Positions 33,902 through 42,335 of a stretch of DNA of 64,000 nt are shown in pieces. The position numbers and the translations under genes were made by a program. Positions within the stretch are counted from its first letter, which is position 1, and every line of letters starts with the position of its first letter. The notes under the pieces are model-generated. The model saw nothing but the letters and a program-made list of their open reading frames with translations. It ran no database searches and was not told where the DNA came from. The stretch lies in NCBI RefSeq assembly GCF_002078015.1, contig NZ_LWBP01000191.1, positions 1-64,000 on the forward strand, written 5' to 3'. The stretch comes from Niastella populi (GTDB taxonomy: Bacteria > Bacteroidota > Bacteroidia > Chitinophagales > Chitinophagaceae).

Positions 33902-36265
33902 ATGAGAAAGTATCTATTTATATCGACACTGCTTTTATTGCTAAGTGATAGCATTTTGGGACAGTCATATGTGCCCGAAAAGCATCAGCCCAAAATGAAA
34001 GTGAAGCCGGTGGTGCCGGTGAAGGCGTATAGTTTTCACCTGCAGGATGTGCAGCTGCTCGATGGCCCGTTTAAAACAGCGATGGAAGCCGATGTGCGGT
34101 ACCTGCGGTTGATTGAGCCCGATCGCCTGCTGGCCGATTTTCGCGAGCACGCGGGTGTAAAGGCAAAAGGCGCCCGCTATGGCGGTTGGGAAAACTCGGG
34201 GCTTGCAGGCCATAGCCTTGGCCACTATTTATCGGCCTGCGCCATGCACTATGCCGTTACAAAGGATAAAACATTTCTCGATAAAGTAAATTATATAGTC
34301 ACCGAACTGGCCGAAGTACAACCCAAACGCAATGGGTATGTAGGCGCTATTCCCAAAGAAGACAGTGTTTGGGCCGAAGTGGAGAAAGGAAACATCCGCT
34401 CCCGCGGGTTCGACCTCAACGGCGCCTGGTCGCCCTGGTACACAGTGCACAAAATTATGGCGGGATTGCTCGATGCCTATCTGTACTGCGATAACAAACA
34501 GGCATTGGCGGTAGAAAAAGGTATGGCCGACTGGACGGCCCACATCATTCGCAACCTGCCCGACAGCTCTTTGCAACGCATGCTGTTTTGCGAATACGGC
34601 GGAATGAACGATGTGCTGGTGAACACTTTTGCGCTGACCGGCGAGAAGAAATACCTCGATCTCTCTTATAAATTCCACGATACACGCATCCTCGATTCGC
34701 TTGCCATGCAAAAAGATATTTTGCCCGGCAAACATTCCAATACCCAAATTCCCAAGGTTATCGGCTGCATTCGCCGTTACCAGCTCACCGCAGCCGGGAA
34801 AGACAAAACCATTGCCGATTTCTTCTGGAAAACGGTGGTTGAAGATCATACCTACGCCCCGGGCGGCAACAGCAATTATGAATACCTGGGTCCGGCCCGC
34901 AAACTGAATGAAACGCTCACCGATAACACCATGGAAACCTGCAATACCTATAATATGCTAAAGCTGACACGGCATATGTTCGCTTTGCAGCCTTCCGCCA
35001 ACCTGATGGATTATTACGAGCGCGCCCTGTACAATCATATCCTTTCTTCCCAAAACCATGGCAATGGCATGATGTGCTACTTTGTACCGCTACGGATGGG
35101 AACGCAAAAAGAATTCAGCGACTCGTTCAATACGTTTACCTGTTGTGTGGGTTCGGGAATGGAGAACCATGTAAAGTATGGCGAAAGCATTTATTTTCAG
35201 GGGGCGGATGGCAGCCTGTATGTAAACCTGTTCATTGCTTCGAAATTGAACTGGAAAGAAAAAGGCGTAGTGATAGAACAGCAAACACAATTGCCGGAAA
35301 GTAACTGGGTACGGTTTGCAATTAAAGCGGCAAGACCGGTTTCGTTTCCTTTACGTATCAGAAACCCATACTGGGCAAAACAAAAAGTGCTGGTAACTGT
35401 GAACGGAAAAGAGCAAACGAATATACAACCCGGGGCCAATGGGTATTTCACCATTACCCGTACCTGGAAAACCGGTGATGCGGTAATATTTAAACCAGAT
35501 CTGCAATTATATACGCAGCCGATGCCCGATAATCCCAACCGCGTGGCGGTGTTTTACGGTCCGCTGGTGCTGGCCGGGGTATTCGGCAACAGGGAACCCG
35601 ACCCGGTTACCGGTATTCCGGTACTGGTGTCATCGGAAACAGCACCGGCCAAATGGTTAAAGGCTGATAGCAAACAGCCGCTGGTTTTTCATTCTGTAAA
35701 TACCGGGCAACCGCAGGAGGTGACGCTGATCCCCTTCAACCAGGTGCAAAAAGAATTTTATAGCGTGTACTGGGACCTGTTTACGCCGCAGGGCTGGGCC
35801 GAACAACAAAAAGTGTATGAAGCGGAACGCAAAAGACGGCACGAAATAGAAGTAAAAACGGTTGACCTGTTACGGCTGGGTGAAATGCAGCCGGAGCGCG
35901 ATCATGATTTTGCCGGGGAGAAAGTGAATACCGGGGAAGAGCATACCAAAAAATTCAGGATAGCATACCCGGGTGGTTATTTCTCGTTCAACATGAAGGT
36001 GGATGCGGAAAAAGCCAATAGTTTGTTATGTACCTACTGGGGCATGGATAACCGCGGCAGAACGTTCGACATCCTCGTGAACGATGTAAAGATCGCCACG
36101 GAAGACCTGAATAAATACAAGGCCAGTAAATTCTATGAAATATCATATCCCATTCCTGCCGGTATTACCAGGGGAAAAGACAAAGTGAAGGTGACCTTTA
36201 TGCCCGCCGCAAATAATATGGCAGGGCCTTTATATGGCGAAGTGCGTGTGATGAGGAGAGAGTAA
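33902..36265 (+). CDS. Glycoside hydrolase family 127 (beta-L-arabinofuranosidase type)
   Basis: A 787-residue protein with a signal peptide (about 1-20). It matches the GH127/DUF1680 fold: an (alpha/alpha)6 barrel (SGLAGHSLGHYLSACAMHY, NGAWSPWYTVHKIMAGLLDAY) followed by beta-sandwich domains. GH127 enzymes use a zinc-bound cysteine nucleophile with ligands Glu-x-Cys and Cys-Cys. Here METCNTYNML places E345 and C347, and FTCCVGSG places C414 and C415, so the catalytic set is intact. The expected reaction is release of L-arabinofuranose from plant glycans or glycoproteins. It is the last gene of the AraC-linked cluster and is followed by an octamer array and terminator. Residues beyond 660 form an extra beta domain (DUF4986-like; uncertain). 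Confidence 0.9.
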   Translation: MRKYLFISTLLLLLSDSILGQSYVPEKHQPKMKVKPVVPVKAYSFHLQDVQLLDGPFKTAMEADVRYLRLIEPDRLLADFREHAGVKAKGARYGGWENSGLAGHSLGHYLSACAMHYAVTKDKTFLDKVNYIVTELAEVQPKRNGYVGAIPKEDSVWAEVEKGNIRSRGFDLNGAWSPWYTVHKIMAGLLDAYLYCDNKQALAVEKGMADWTAHIIRNLPDSSLQRMLFCEYGGMNDVLVNTFALTGEKKYLDLSYKFHDTRILDSLAMQKDILPGKHSNTQIPKVIGCIRRYQLTAAGKDKTIADFFWKTVVEDHTYAPGGNSNYEYLGPARKLNETLTDNTMETCNTYNMLKLTRHMFALQPSANLMDYYERALYNHILSSQNHGNGMMCYFVPLRMGTQKEFSDSFNTFTCCVGSGMENHVKYGESIYFQGADGSLYVNLFIASKLNWKEKGVVIEQQTQLPESNWVRFAIKAARPVSFPLRIRNPYWAKQKVLVTVNGKEQTNIQPGANGYFTITRTWKTGDAVIFKPDLQLYTQPMPDNPNRVAVFYGPLVLAGVFGNREPDPVTGIPVLVSSETAPAKWLKADSKQPLVFHSVNTGQPQEVTLIPFNQVQKEFYSVYWDLFTPQGWAEQQKVYEAERKRRHEIEVKTVDLLRLGEMQPERDHDFAGEKVNTGEEHTKKFRIAYPGGYFSFNMKVDAEKANSLLCTYWGMDNRGRTFDILVNDVKIATEDLNKYKASKFYEISYPIPAGITRGKDKVKVTFMPAANNMAGPLYGEVRVMRRE

Positions 36266-36382
36266 GTTGTTCAGTTATTCAGTTATTCAGTTAGTGAGTT
36301 TATGGGTTGAAATGAAAGTCCGGAAACAAGGGCCGCCGCTACTTTGTTTCCGGACTTTATTATTTTCAAACTGAATAACTGA
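36266..36382. repeat. Facing octamer arrays around a 15-bp terminator stem
   Basis: Directly after the GH127 stop, AGTTGTTC, AGTTATTC, AGTTATTC, AGTTAGTG run in 8-bp phase. The reverse-complement word CTGAATAACT lies at about 36370-36380 on the other side of the terminator. This is the third copy of the word family seen at 8421 and 33801. Confidence 0.75.
36315..36362. terminator. Bidirectional terminator with a perfect 15-bp stem
   Basis: AAAGTCCGGAAACAA (36315-36329) and TTGTTTCCGGACTTT (36344-36358) are exact complements around a 14-base GC-rich loop. It separates the convergent GH127 and T9SS genes. Confidence 0.9.
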
Positions 36383-36390
36383 CGTTTTAA

Positions 36391-37713
36391 TTAAATTTTC
36401 TGGAATTTTTTTACCGCAGTAACCCCGGTACCAGCGATCTGTAATTTTAGAATGTAAGCGCCGGCTGCCAGGTGCGATACATTCAGCGACCTGTTATTCA
36501 AACCGGTTGATAACACTTCCTTCTGGCTGATAACCGGCTGGCCGGCCATATTAAATACCTGTACGGTAGCGGTGGCCTGCACTTCATTCGCAATCACATA
36601 CTGAATGGTTGTGACAGCCTGTGCCGGGTATATGGTCATTTCCCTGCTGCTGCCTGCGTTTTTCAGCGTAATAACTGCTGAATAAATAAATGTTCCGTTA
36701 AGGTCAACCTGTTTCAGCCGATAGTAGCTGGAGGAGTTGTTATTGATCTCACTGAAGGAATAATTGTTTGCACTGTTGCTGCCAGCCTGTACACGGCCAA
36801 CTGAATCGAAATTGCGGCCATTTATCGAACGCTCTATTATAAAATAGCTATTGTTCACTTCATTAGTGGTAGACCAGCTAAGCGCCGCTTTGTTATCTTT
36901 TATTACACCGGTGAAGCTGGTAAACGTTACCGGTAACGCACCGGCAACTGAAATGTTCTTCGTTAATGTGGCAACCACGCAGCTTGAATTACTGATAACA
37001 ACCGACATTATTTTGTTTCCCGCGGAAGTCCATTTTGTAGAAGGAGTTGCCGAAGTTGAGGTGGCTGTGCTGGCATCGGCGCCCATGCTCCAGTTGTAGG
37101 TGATGCCTGATGAAGGACCGTTGCTTACAGAATAATTATAGGTAGCGTTTAAAACTGCGCTTGAAGCACCATTGATAGCCATATCGGTTTGAGGATGCAG
37201 TTCTATATCATCGAGCAGAACCCCAAAAGTGCCGCTGTTGTTGTTATCCTTTATATGAATGTTTATGGTTTTATCGCTGCTGTTGGCCGGTACGGTGAAT
37301 GTATATGACTGGGTGGTCCAGTTAAAGGTTGTATTATTAAAGCCCTTCGCCTGGTTTAAATAGTTTGTATTCGAATTGTTGCCTCTTACTTTTATTGAGA
37401 TGCTGGCTGTAGAGGGTGTGTTGGCATCAGCCCTTCTTGTTGCCCTGAAAGTTAACTGGTAAGTAAAGCCGGGCATGATGCATACATTTTGATCGAGACA
37501 TGTTTCTCCATCTATTTCAGTAACGTAGTTCGACGCATTGGGGCCGCCATATACCGGTTCGGGATGAATTTCAACTATACAACCACCGTTCCAGCCCGTA
37601 GCGCCATTGCTGAAATTAGAGTTGGTGATGAGGTTTTGAGCCGGCGAGTAAAGTGACAGGAGGATGCTCGTTATAATTAAAGCGACGGTTGCAAGGGTAC
37701 TGTTTTGTTTCAT
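36391..37713 (-). CDS. Secreted CBM-like protein with T9SS sorting domain
   Basis: A 440-residue exported protein. A signal peptide (about 1-25, LIITSILLSLYSPAQN) is followed by a jelly-roll carbohydrate-binding-like module (about 28-175; LITNSNFSNGATGWNGG at the start, LLDDIELHPQ at the end, a CBM4/9-type pattern). An Ig-like segment (about 178-255), the LPVTFTSFTGVIKDNKAALSWST pre-sorting module and a type A T9SS domain (about 365-440) complete it. It is probably a surface glycan-binding protein. It lies tail-to-tail with GH127, but no shared function can be shown. Confidence 0.8.
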   Translation of the reverse strand: MKQNSTLATVALIITSILLSLYSPAQNLITNSNFSNGATGWNGGCIVEIHPEPVYGGPNASNYVTEIDGETCLDQNVCIMPGFTYQLTFRATRRADANTPSTASISIKVRGNNSNTNYLNQAKGFNNTTFNWTTQSYTFTVPANSSDKTINIHIKDNNNSGTFGVLLDDIELHPQTDMAINGASSAVLNATYNYSVSNGPSSGITYNWSMGADASTATSTSATPSTKWTSAGNKIMSVVISNSSCVVATLTKNISVAGALPVTFTSFTGVIKDNKAALSWSTTNEVNNSYFIIERSINGRNFDSVGRVQAGSNSANNYSFSEINNNSSSYYRLKQVDLNGTFIYSAVITLKNAGSSREMTIYPAQAVTTIQYVIANEVQATATVQVFNMAGQPVISQKEVLSTGLNNRSLNVSHLAAGAYILKLQIAGTGVTAVKKFQKI

Positions 37714-38281
37714 ATACTACACAAAACCATCCAGGTGCCAAAATGTAAGTGGTTTACAATTAATATATTATAGCGTTGTGCCAAATGAGCGTTTTCCCGG
37801 CATGGGATTTTATTCCCTGATTGTTTGTGCGGGAAAACGGGTGATAGGAGAAGTGTGTAAGGAACGGTAAGTGTAAATTTGTACCGTAACTGATGGGGTA
37901 AAGACCGGCTTTCCATCGTTTATGGTCTGCCGGATAATAAGGTGATTCGAATTTACATGTAAGCCGCGAAAATCCATTCCGGGAACGTTGCCGGAAAAAA
38001 TGCGGCCGTTTTTTATCGTTGGCGTGAAAAAAAATCTAGTGCATGCGGCTGAACTTTTGCATGGGATTGGTGGTAATATACCTGTTCGGCTAGAGTGGCA
38101 TGTAAAAAATATAACTTTAGTTCTTATCTTCGACGCCTGTTTAACCATAGATTTCGGTTATTGGCGAACGGAATATTATTATCGTACTTGGCACAATAAA
38201 CTAATAAAGAGTACGGTTAATGGCCTGTTGGTTTTGATATATTGTAAAAGTATCTTTTTAAACTACTTATTTATTTATTGA
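37714..38281. other. Non-coding region upstream of the SET gene
   Basis: 568 bases between divergent genes. It must hold two promoters but no clear TAnnTTTG element, array or RNA structure stands out. Short frames on both strands have no protein-like character. Confidence 0.4.
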
Positions 38282-38905
38282 ATGGCATTCCTGGAGAAAC
38301 AGTTGTACGTTAAAACTTCTACCTTACCCAACGCTGGAAAAGGATTATTTACCAAAAAATTCATCCCTAAAGGAACCCGCATTGTAGAGTATAAAGGCAA
38401 AACAAGGACCTGGAAAGAAGTGCAGAAAGACGAAGATGAAAGCCCTTATATTTATTACGTTAAGCGCAATTTTGTTATCGATGCATTGAACGATAAAAAG
38501 GCCCTGGCCCGCTATGCCAACGATGCGAGAGGCTTATTCAGGGTAAAAGAGTTAAACAACAATGCCGAGTATGTAGAAGAAGGCGTGCGTGTGTTTATTG
38601 AAGCCACCAAAGATATTCCGGCCGGTGGTGAGATCTTCGTAGGCTACGGCCCTGAATACTGGCAGGTGATCCGTCATAATATGCGGATCGATGAAAGAGA
38701 GAAAAAGAAACTGCTGGCGAACGGCGAAAAAGTAAACGGAGCAGTCGCCAATGGCAAAAAAGTGAATGGCAAAGCTGCCAATGGGAAAAAGGTAAATGGC
38801 AAAGTTACCAATGGCAGCAAGGTTAACGGCAAAGCCGCCAACGGCAAGAAAGTAAACGGGAAAGTTGTAAAAAAGCAGGTCAGGAATAAGAAAGTGGCAG
38901 CATAG
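38282..38905 (+). CDS. SET-domain protein with lysine-rich repeat tail
   Basis: A 207-residue protein. Residues about 5-130 form a SET domain, the S-adenosylmethionine-dependent lysine methyltransferase fold: GKGLFTKKFIPKGTRIVEYKG near the start, ALARYANDARG (in place of the usual NHSC core) near 74-84, and AGGEIFVGYGPEYW near 116-129 (in place of ELTFDY). After a charged helix, residues about 145-195 are five copies of a ten-residue unit of type KxxNGxKVNG, rich in lysine and resembling a histone-H1-like or HU-tail sequence. A role in methylating itself or a basic nucleoid protein is possible but unproven. The gene stands alone with its own terminator. Confidence 0.85.
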   Translation: MAFLEKQLYVKTSTLPNAGKGLFTKKFIPKGTRIVEYKGKTRTWKEVQKDEDESPYIYYVKRNFVIDALNDKKALARYANDARGLFRVKELNNNAEYVEEGVRVFIEATKDIPAGGEIFVGYGPEYWQVIRHNMRIDEREKKKLLANGEKVNGAVANGKKVNGKAANGKKVNGKVTNGSKVNGKAANGKKVNGKVVKKQVRNKKVAA

Positions 38906-38963
38906 GTCAATATGCTGATGTGCTAATGAGCGAATGAAATACAGCTTTAAGTAATTATATAGA

Positions 38964-38997
38964 GTGTCACGCTTTCATAGCGTGACATTCCTTTTTT
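38964..38997 (+). terminator. Terminator of the SET gene
   Basis: GTGTCACGCT and AGCGTGACAT pair around TTCAT and are followed by TCCTTTTTT. The stem belongs to the same style as those at 1055 and 16079. Confidence 0.85.
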
Positions 38998-39072
38998 GGA
39001 TACCCGGTAAGCGGCAAATGGTACACGGCACAACCTGTAACCTGTAACGCAGCCATATTTCAAACAAACACT

Positions 39073-39864
39073 CTACTTCATAAGCTTCTCAATAAACAGG
39101 TTCACTACCTCCACAAGGATCAGGATGATAATGATCCATTCCAGCACAATGCTGTTCCGGTATTGAAGCAGGTCTTTAAACAGGTCGAGATTTTCTTTAA
39201 CGATCTCCAGGCCTTCACGAATGGTTCTGAAGCGGGCCTGAAGGTCGAAAGTTTTTTTCAGGCCGATATCGAGCCGGTTCAATTCTTCATCTTCCCAGGT
39301 TTCTTCAGGCGAATCGAAAATATACAGATTAGCCTCGATGCGGTTTTTGAGGTTCAGCGTACGGCCGATATATTTTTTCAGATTGGTGCCCGAAAGATCG
39401 AGCCTTCCTTTGCGTTCCAGTTGCAGGGTATGGTGCGTGGTTTCTTCCAGCAGCAGGTTGGTTTGCTGGCTGTAATGATCCAATGCAACCGATTGCGAAA
39501 CATTGAGCATAATGAGTCGCAGGCTATCGGTGGTAGCCCCTTCAATTTCGATCTTATTATAGCCTAATCTATTGCGGCCTGCGTTTATTCCAATATCAAA
39601 CTCATCGCTGATGTGCTGATCGAGCGGGTTTTTGCAATACGGTGTAATAGCCTGGATAAATGCCATGGTCTCCACCTCATTGTATCCTAACAAGCTAACA
39701 ATGCCATACTTGAAGATGTAAGCAAACTTTTGTGTGTGCGATTTAACCCGGTAAAACAATTCATCAGAATCCCCATGCAGCAACTCGGCCTTGAATACAG
39801 TTTTAAACTCTTTAATATCAATGCTGTCGGCTATTTGTAGTGATAAAACTTTCAACATATGCAT
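39073..39864 (-). CDS. RMD1/DUF155 family membrane-anchored protein
   Basis: A 263-residue protein of the RMD1 (DUF155) family, which includes yeast mitochondrial and sporulation proteins and uncharacterised bacterial members. Visible marks are FAYIFKYGIVSLLGYNEVE at about 47-65, the charged middle helices (LLEETTHHTLQLERKGRLDLSG, KKYIGRTLNLKNRIEANLYIFDSPEETWEDEEL), the YRNSIVLEWIIIILILVEVV membrane helix near the C-terminus (about 236-258), and a short basic end. Function in bacteria is unknown. The gene has its own upstream region that contains a heptamer array. Confidence 0.85.
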   Translation of the reverse strand: MHMLKVLSLQIADSIDIKEFKTVFKAELLHGDSDELFYRVKSHTQKFAYIFKYGIVSLLGYNEVETMAFIQAITPYCKNPLDQHISDEFDIGINAGRNRLGYNKIEIEGATTDSLRLIMLNVSQSVALDHYSQQTNLLLEETTHHTLQLERKGRLDLSGTNLKKYIGRTLNLKNRIEANLYIFDSPEETWEDEELNRLDIGLKKTFDLQARFRTIREGLEIVKENLDLFKDLLQYRNSIVLEWIIIILILVEVVNLFIEKLMK

Positions 39865-39906
39865 CCTTTTTAACCATTAATCTCCTGACTGTACTTAAAG
39901 TTACGA

Positions 39907-39962
39907 AACGCTGCATGCAAAACGCCTGACGCAAAACGCAAATTGCAAAACAGCATATGCAA
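39907..39962. repeat. Heptamer array (AACGCAA/CATGCAA)
   Basis: Eight 7-bp units run in phase: AACGCTG, CATGCAA, AACGCCT, GACGCAA, AACGCAA, ATTGCAA, AACAGCA, TATGCAA. The array is just upstream of the RMD1-family start. The rest of the 39865-40408 gap is taken up by the SusC fragment and a terminator. Confidence 0.8.
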
Positions 39963-40080
39963 TGCGCTTATAGCTAATGCCTTAAAGTTTTCATTTGTTA
40001 CAACAGCGGGGGCAATGAGCAGTAAAGAAGTACGGGTTTACGACCGTACTGAATAAAGTGTTTTCCCGAAGCTTAAAGTT

Positions 40081-40352
40081 TCTTACATGGCCGATGGGGT
40101 GGTAGTTGGGTATGGCCGGCAGAAAAAAGTGAACCTGGCTGGCGTTGCGGGCACCGTGAATGTTGATGAAAAGATCGCCACCCGTTCGGTGCCGAAGGTA
40201 TCCGCCGGTTTAAGTGGTCTGGTGCCCGGCCTTGCCGCTGACAAAGCTCAAGGTATAGCCGGAAGAAATAGCGCCGCTTGCTTGTTCGTGGGTTGGGTAC
40301 CGTTAATAACAGCGGCCTGCCCGTTGTGGTCGGCGGCATGGATAGTAGAATA
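40081..40352 (+). pseudogene. Frameshifted SusC plug-domain fragment
   Basis: The sequence from 40087 reads GVVVGYGRQKKVNLAGVAGTV, then NVDEKIATRSVPKVSAGLSG and LVPGLAADKAQGIAGRNSA, which is the signature start of a SusC-type TonB-dependent receptor plug. At about 40275 the frame shifts, and the continuation LVRGLGTVNNSGLPVVVGGMDS is found in another frame. Nothing of the signal peptide, the regulatory domain or the barrel of this receptor is present. It is a decayed fragment of about 270 bases from a roughly 3-kb gene, with no SusD next to it. Confidence 0.8.
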
Positions 40353-40362
40353 CAATTATATT

Positions 40363-40397
40363 GGGGCCGCTGCCGGCAGGCAGCGGCCCCAACTATT
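40363..40397. terminator. Perfect 12-bp hairpin terminator
   Basis: GGGGCCGCTGCC (40363-40374), loop GGCA, and GGCAGCGGCCCC (40379-40390) are exact complements. On the + strand it is followed by AACTATTTTTT; on the minus strand it lies 18 bases after the VOC gene stop, which it probably also terminates. Confidence 0.85.
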
Positions 40398-40408
40398 TTT
40401 TCCTGGCT

Positions 40409-40789
40409 TTACGCTAACTGTAGTAATTGTATCAGGTTGCCGCAGGTGTCATCAAAAGTTGCTTCAATTCCCCAGTCTGTTTGCGTAGGTTCTTTTTTGA
40501 ACACGAGGCCTTTTCCTTTCAGCCTTTCATACTCTTCCTCCATATTCTCCACGCTAAAAATGATCACCGGGATGTTTGCCTCGTACAGTGCTTTCTGGTA
40601 GTTGGAAGCGATGGGGTTTTCGTTTGGTTCCAGCAACAGGCCGGTTCCATTGGGCTCTTCAGGAGAGGCTACAATAGCCAGGTAACCTTCCGGTAAATAA
40701 TACCGTTGCACAAAACCCAATACTTCCGTGTAAAACTTAAATGCCTTGAAGGTGTCTTCTACGTAAATACTCGTTAGTCTGATTTTCAT
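40409..40789 (-). CDS. VOC-superfamily (glyoxalase/bleomycin-resistance-like) protein
   Basis: A 126-residue protein with the vicinal-oxygen-chelate fold: IRLTSIYVEDTFKAFKFYTEVLGF at 3-26 and the second half FSVENMEEEYERLKGKGLVF ... TFDDTCGNLIQLLQL. The typical metal ligand positions carry mixed residues (no HxxxE pair is obvious), so catalysis is uncertain. It may be a small-molecule binding or resistance-type protein. The start at 40789 is chosen because MKIRLTSIYVED is the normal beginning of the fold. The next gene upstream (DUF4199) ends 14 bases before it, so they are likely co-transcribed. Confidence 0.8.
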   Translation of the reverse strand: MKIRLTSIYVEDTFKAFKFYTEVLGFVQRYYLPEGYLAIVASPEEPNGTGLLLEPNENPIASNYQKALYEANIPVIIFSVENMEEEYERLKGKGLVFKKEPTQTDWGIEATFDDTCGNLIQLLQLA

Positions 40790-40803
40790 ACCATCTGATT
40801 TTT

Positions 40804-41352
40804 TCAGGAAGCCATAGCGGTTGCCAGTCTTCCGGTTTTTGATTTCCGTTTTAGTATCAGCGCACAAATCAGGGAAACGATAAGGCCAATTGGTAATACT
40901 TCCACATATGTGGCCAGCACTACATAGAATGGGTTGCTATAGATCTTTTTATAGGTATCGACCAGTTCATTGGTCTTTTCCATTTTTACCTGGTTATCGC
41001 CGGCGCCTTTTGCCTCGGTGATCAAATGGGTGCAGTATTTATCCATCCAGTCGGGCAGGAAAACATAATATTCAATTACCCATACCAGCACATAAAAAGT
41101 GGAGGCTACAAGCGTGATCAATAAGCCTATCTTAAACGCTTTGCCGAAGGTGATGGTGCCATTATTGAACTTATCGCGATAATTTTTAATACCTATATAA
41201 ATAAAGGATGCAGCAATCAGCATGCCCGCATAGCCTACTACTTCATTGCTTTTAAAGTTGGCGTTGTAATAACAGTTCACTGAAGAGTAGATCATAAATG
41301 CGGTTACGATTAAACCATACAACAGTCCGAATACAAGAACATTTTTTTTCAT
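40804..41352 (-). CDS. DUF4199 family membrane protein
   Basis: A 182-residue integral membrane protein with four helices (about 5-25, 36-53, 73-97 and 143-167) and a soluble loop of about 40 residues between the third and fourth. This is the layout of DUF4199, an uncharacterised Bacteroidota family. Conserved features are GITFGKAFKIGLLITLVAS-like sequence before the third helix (here TITFGKAFKIGLL) and the basic C-terminal end KRKSKTG. Function unknown. It lies between a membrane-bound LuxR protein and a VOC protein, all on one strand. Confidence 0.82.
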   Translation of the reverse strand: MKKNVLVFGLLYGLIVTAFMIYSSVNCYYNANFKSNEVVGYAGMLIAASFIYIGIKNYRDKFNNGTITFGKAFKIGLLITLVASTFYVLVWVIEYYVFLPDWMDKYCTHLITEAKGAGDNQVKMEKTNELVDTYKKIYSNPFYVVLATYVEVLPIGLIVSLICALILKRKSKTGRLATAMAS

Positions 41353-41497
41353 TGTTTTGCTTTTGATGAGTAATATAACCGGCCTGGTACCGGCAGCCGG
41401 CTACGCCACAAAAATGGAGGGCAAAACGGAAATCACGTTCATACTTTCGGGTGATTTTGTCGTAAACCCCGATTTTTATACTAAAGAGTGACTGGTT

Positions 41498-41986
41498 TTA
41501 AGGAATGAGGTTCAATCGTTTAGCTTTTTCGATGGCTTGCGTGCGGCGTTTGACGTCGAGCTTTTCAAAAATGCGGCTCGAATGTGTTTTTATGGTATTC
41601 AGCGAAACAAACAGGCGGGCGGCGATCTCCTGGTTGCTTAATCCTTCGGCGATCAGTTGCAGCACTTCGAGTTCTCTTTTACTTAAACCCGGATTAACCA
41701 GCGCTTCTTCACTGGCGATTACGCCATTCCCGTTTGCGGCAGCAACGGGTGTTATATATACTTCCTTTTCCACCACCACCGTCTTAACTTTGGGGCGGGC
41801 CAGTTTCAGTGCCAGCCAGATCCCCAGTCCGGTAAAAATAATGGCAATGGCGCCTACATAAATTTCGAGGGCATGATCGATGATTACAAATCGGAATTGA
41901 AGCCATTTCAATAGAAATAACAGGATGGCCATACATGCGCCATACAGGATCGGTTGTTTATATTTTACCATTCGCTTTAAGATCAT
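41498..41986 (-). CDS. Membrane-anchored LuxR-type regulator
   Basis: A 162-residue protein with two N-terminal membrane helices (about 12-28 and 42-64), a linker ([17 protein letters not shown]), and a C-terminal LuxR/GerE helix-turn-helix (about 99-160; [52 protein letters not shown]). There is no receiver or autoinducer-binding domain, so the signal is presumably sensed through the membrane hairpin or by a partner. DUF4199 proteins often sit next to such regulators in this lineage, which makes the downstream DUF4199 protein a candidate partner or target; this is inference. The 145-base gap between them may hold the binding site. Confidence 0.88.
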   Translation of the reverse strand: MILKRMVKYKQPILYGACMAILLFLLKWLQFRFVIIDHALEIYVGAIAIIFTGLGIWLALKLARPKVKTVVVEKEVYITPVAAANGNGVIASEEALVNPGLSKRELEVLQLIAEGLSNQEIAARLFVSLNTIKTHSSRIFEKLDVKRRTQAIEKAKRLNLIP

Positions 41987-42335
41987 GATCCCGATATTAT
42001 ATTTAAACGGTATTATAAAAATACACTATTTTATAAACCTCCCAACTTACCCGGTCTGGCCGGCAAAAGCGGTAATCTGTATATGGATAACAAGTTTTGA
42101 GTTTAATTCCGCTGCTAAAAAAACTGAGCGGGATGAATGCAATTGGCCGGCGCCGGTGCACTGGCTTATCTTGTTAACTGTACATAAGTTGTAATTATTT
42201 GATATGACGTGCGGCATCTTACCATGTACGGTCATTTTTTTATGATGTACATATTACTATTATATTTCTATAAGTATGTTACCAATAAACCATATGGGTG
42301 CCCGTTAAAGGCAACGTAACACCTAACCCTATTGT
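41987..42335. other. Divergent non-coding region
   Basis: 349 AT-rich bases separate the LuxR gene and the 924-aa T9SS gene. They must hold both promoters. No gene, array or strong hairpin is seen. Confidence 0.4.
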
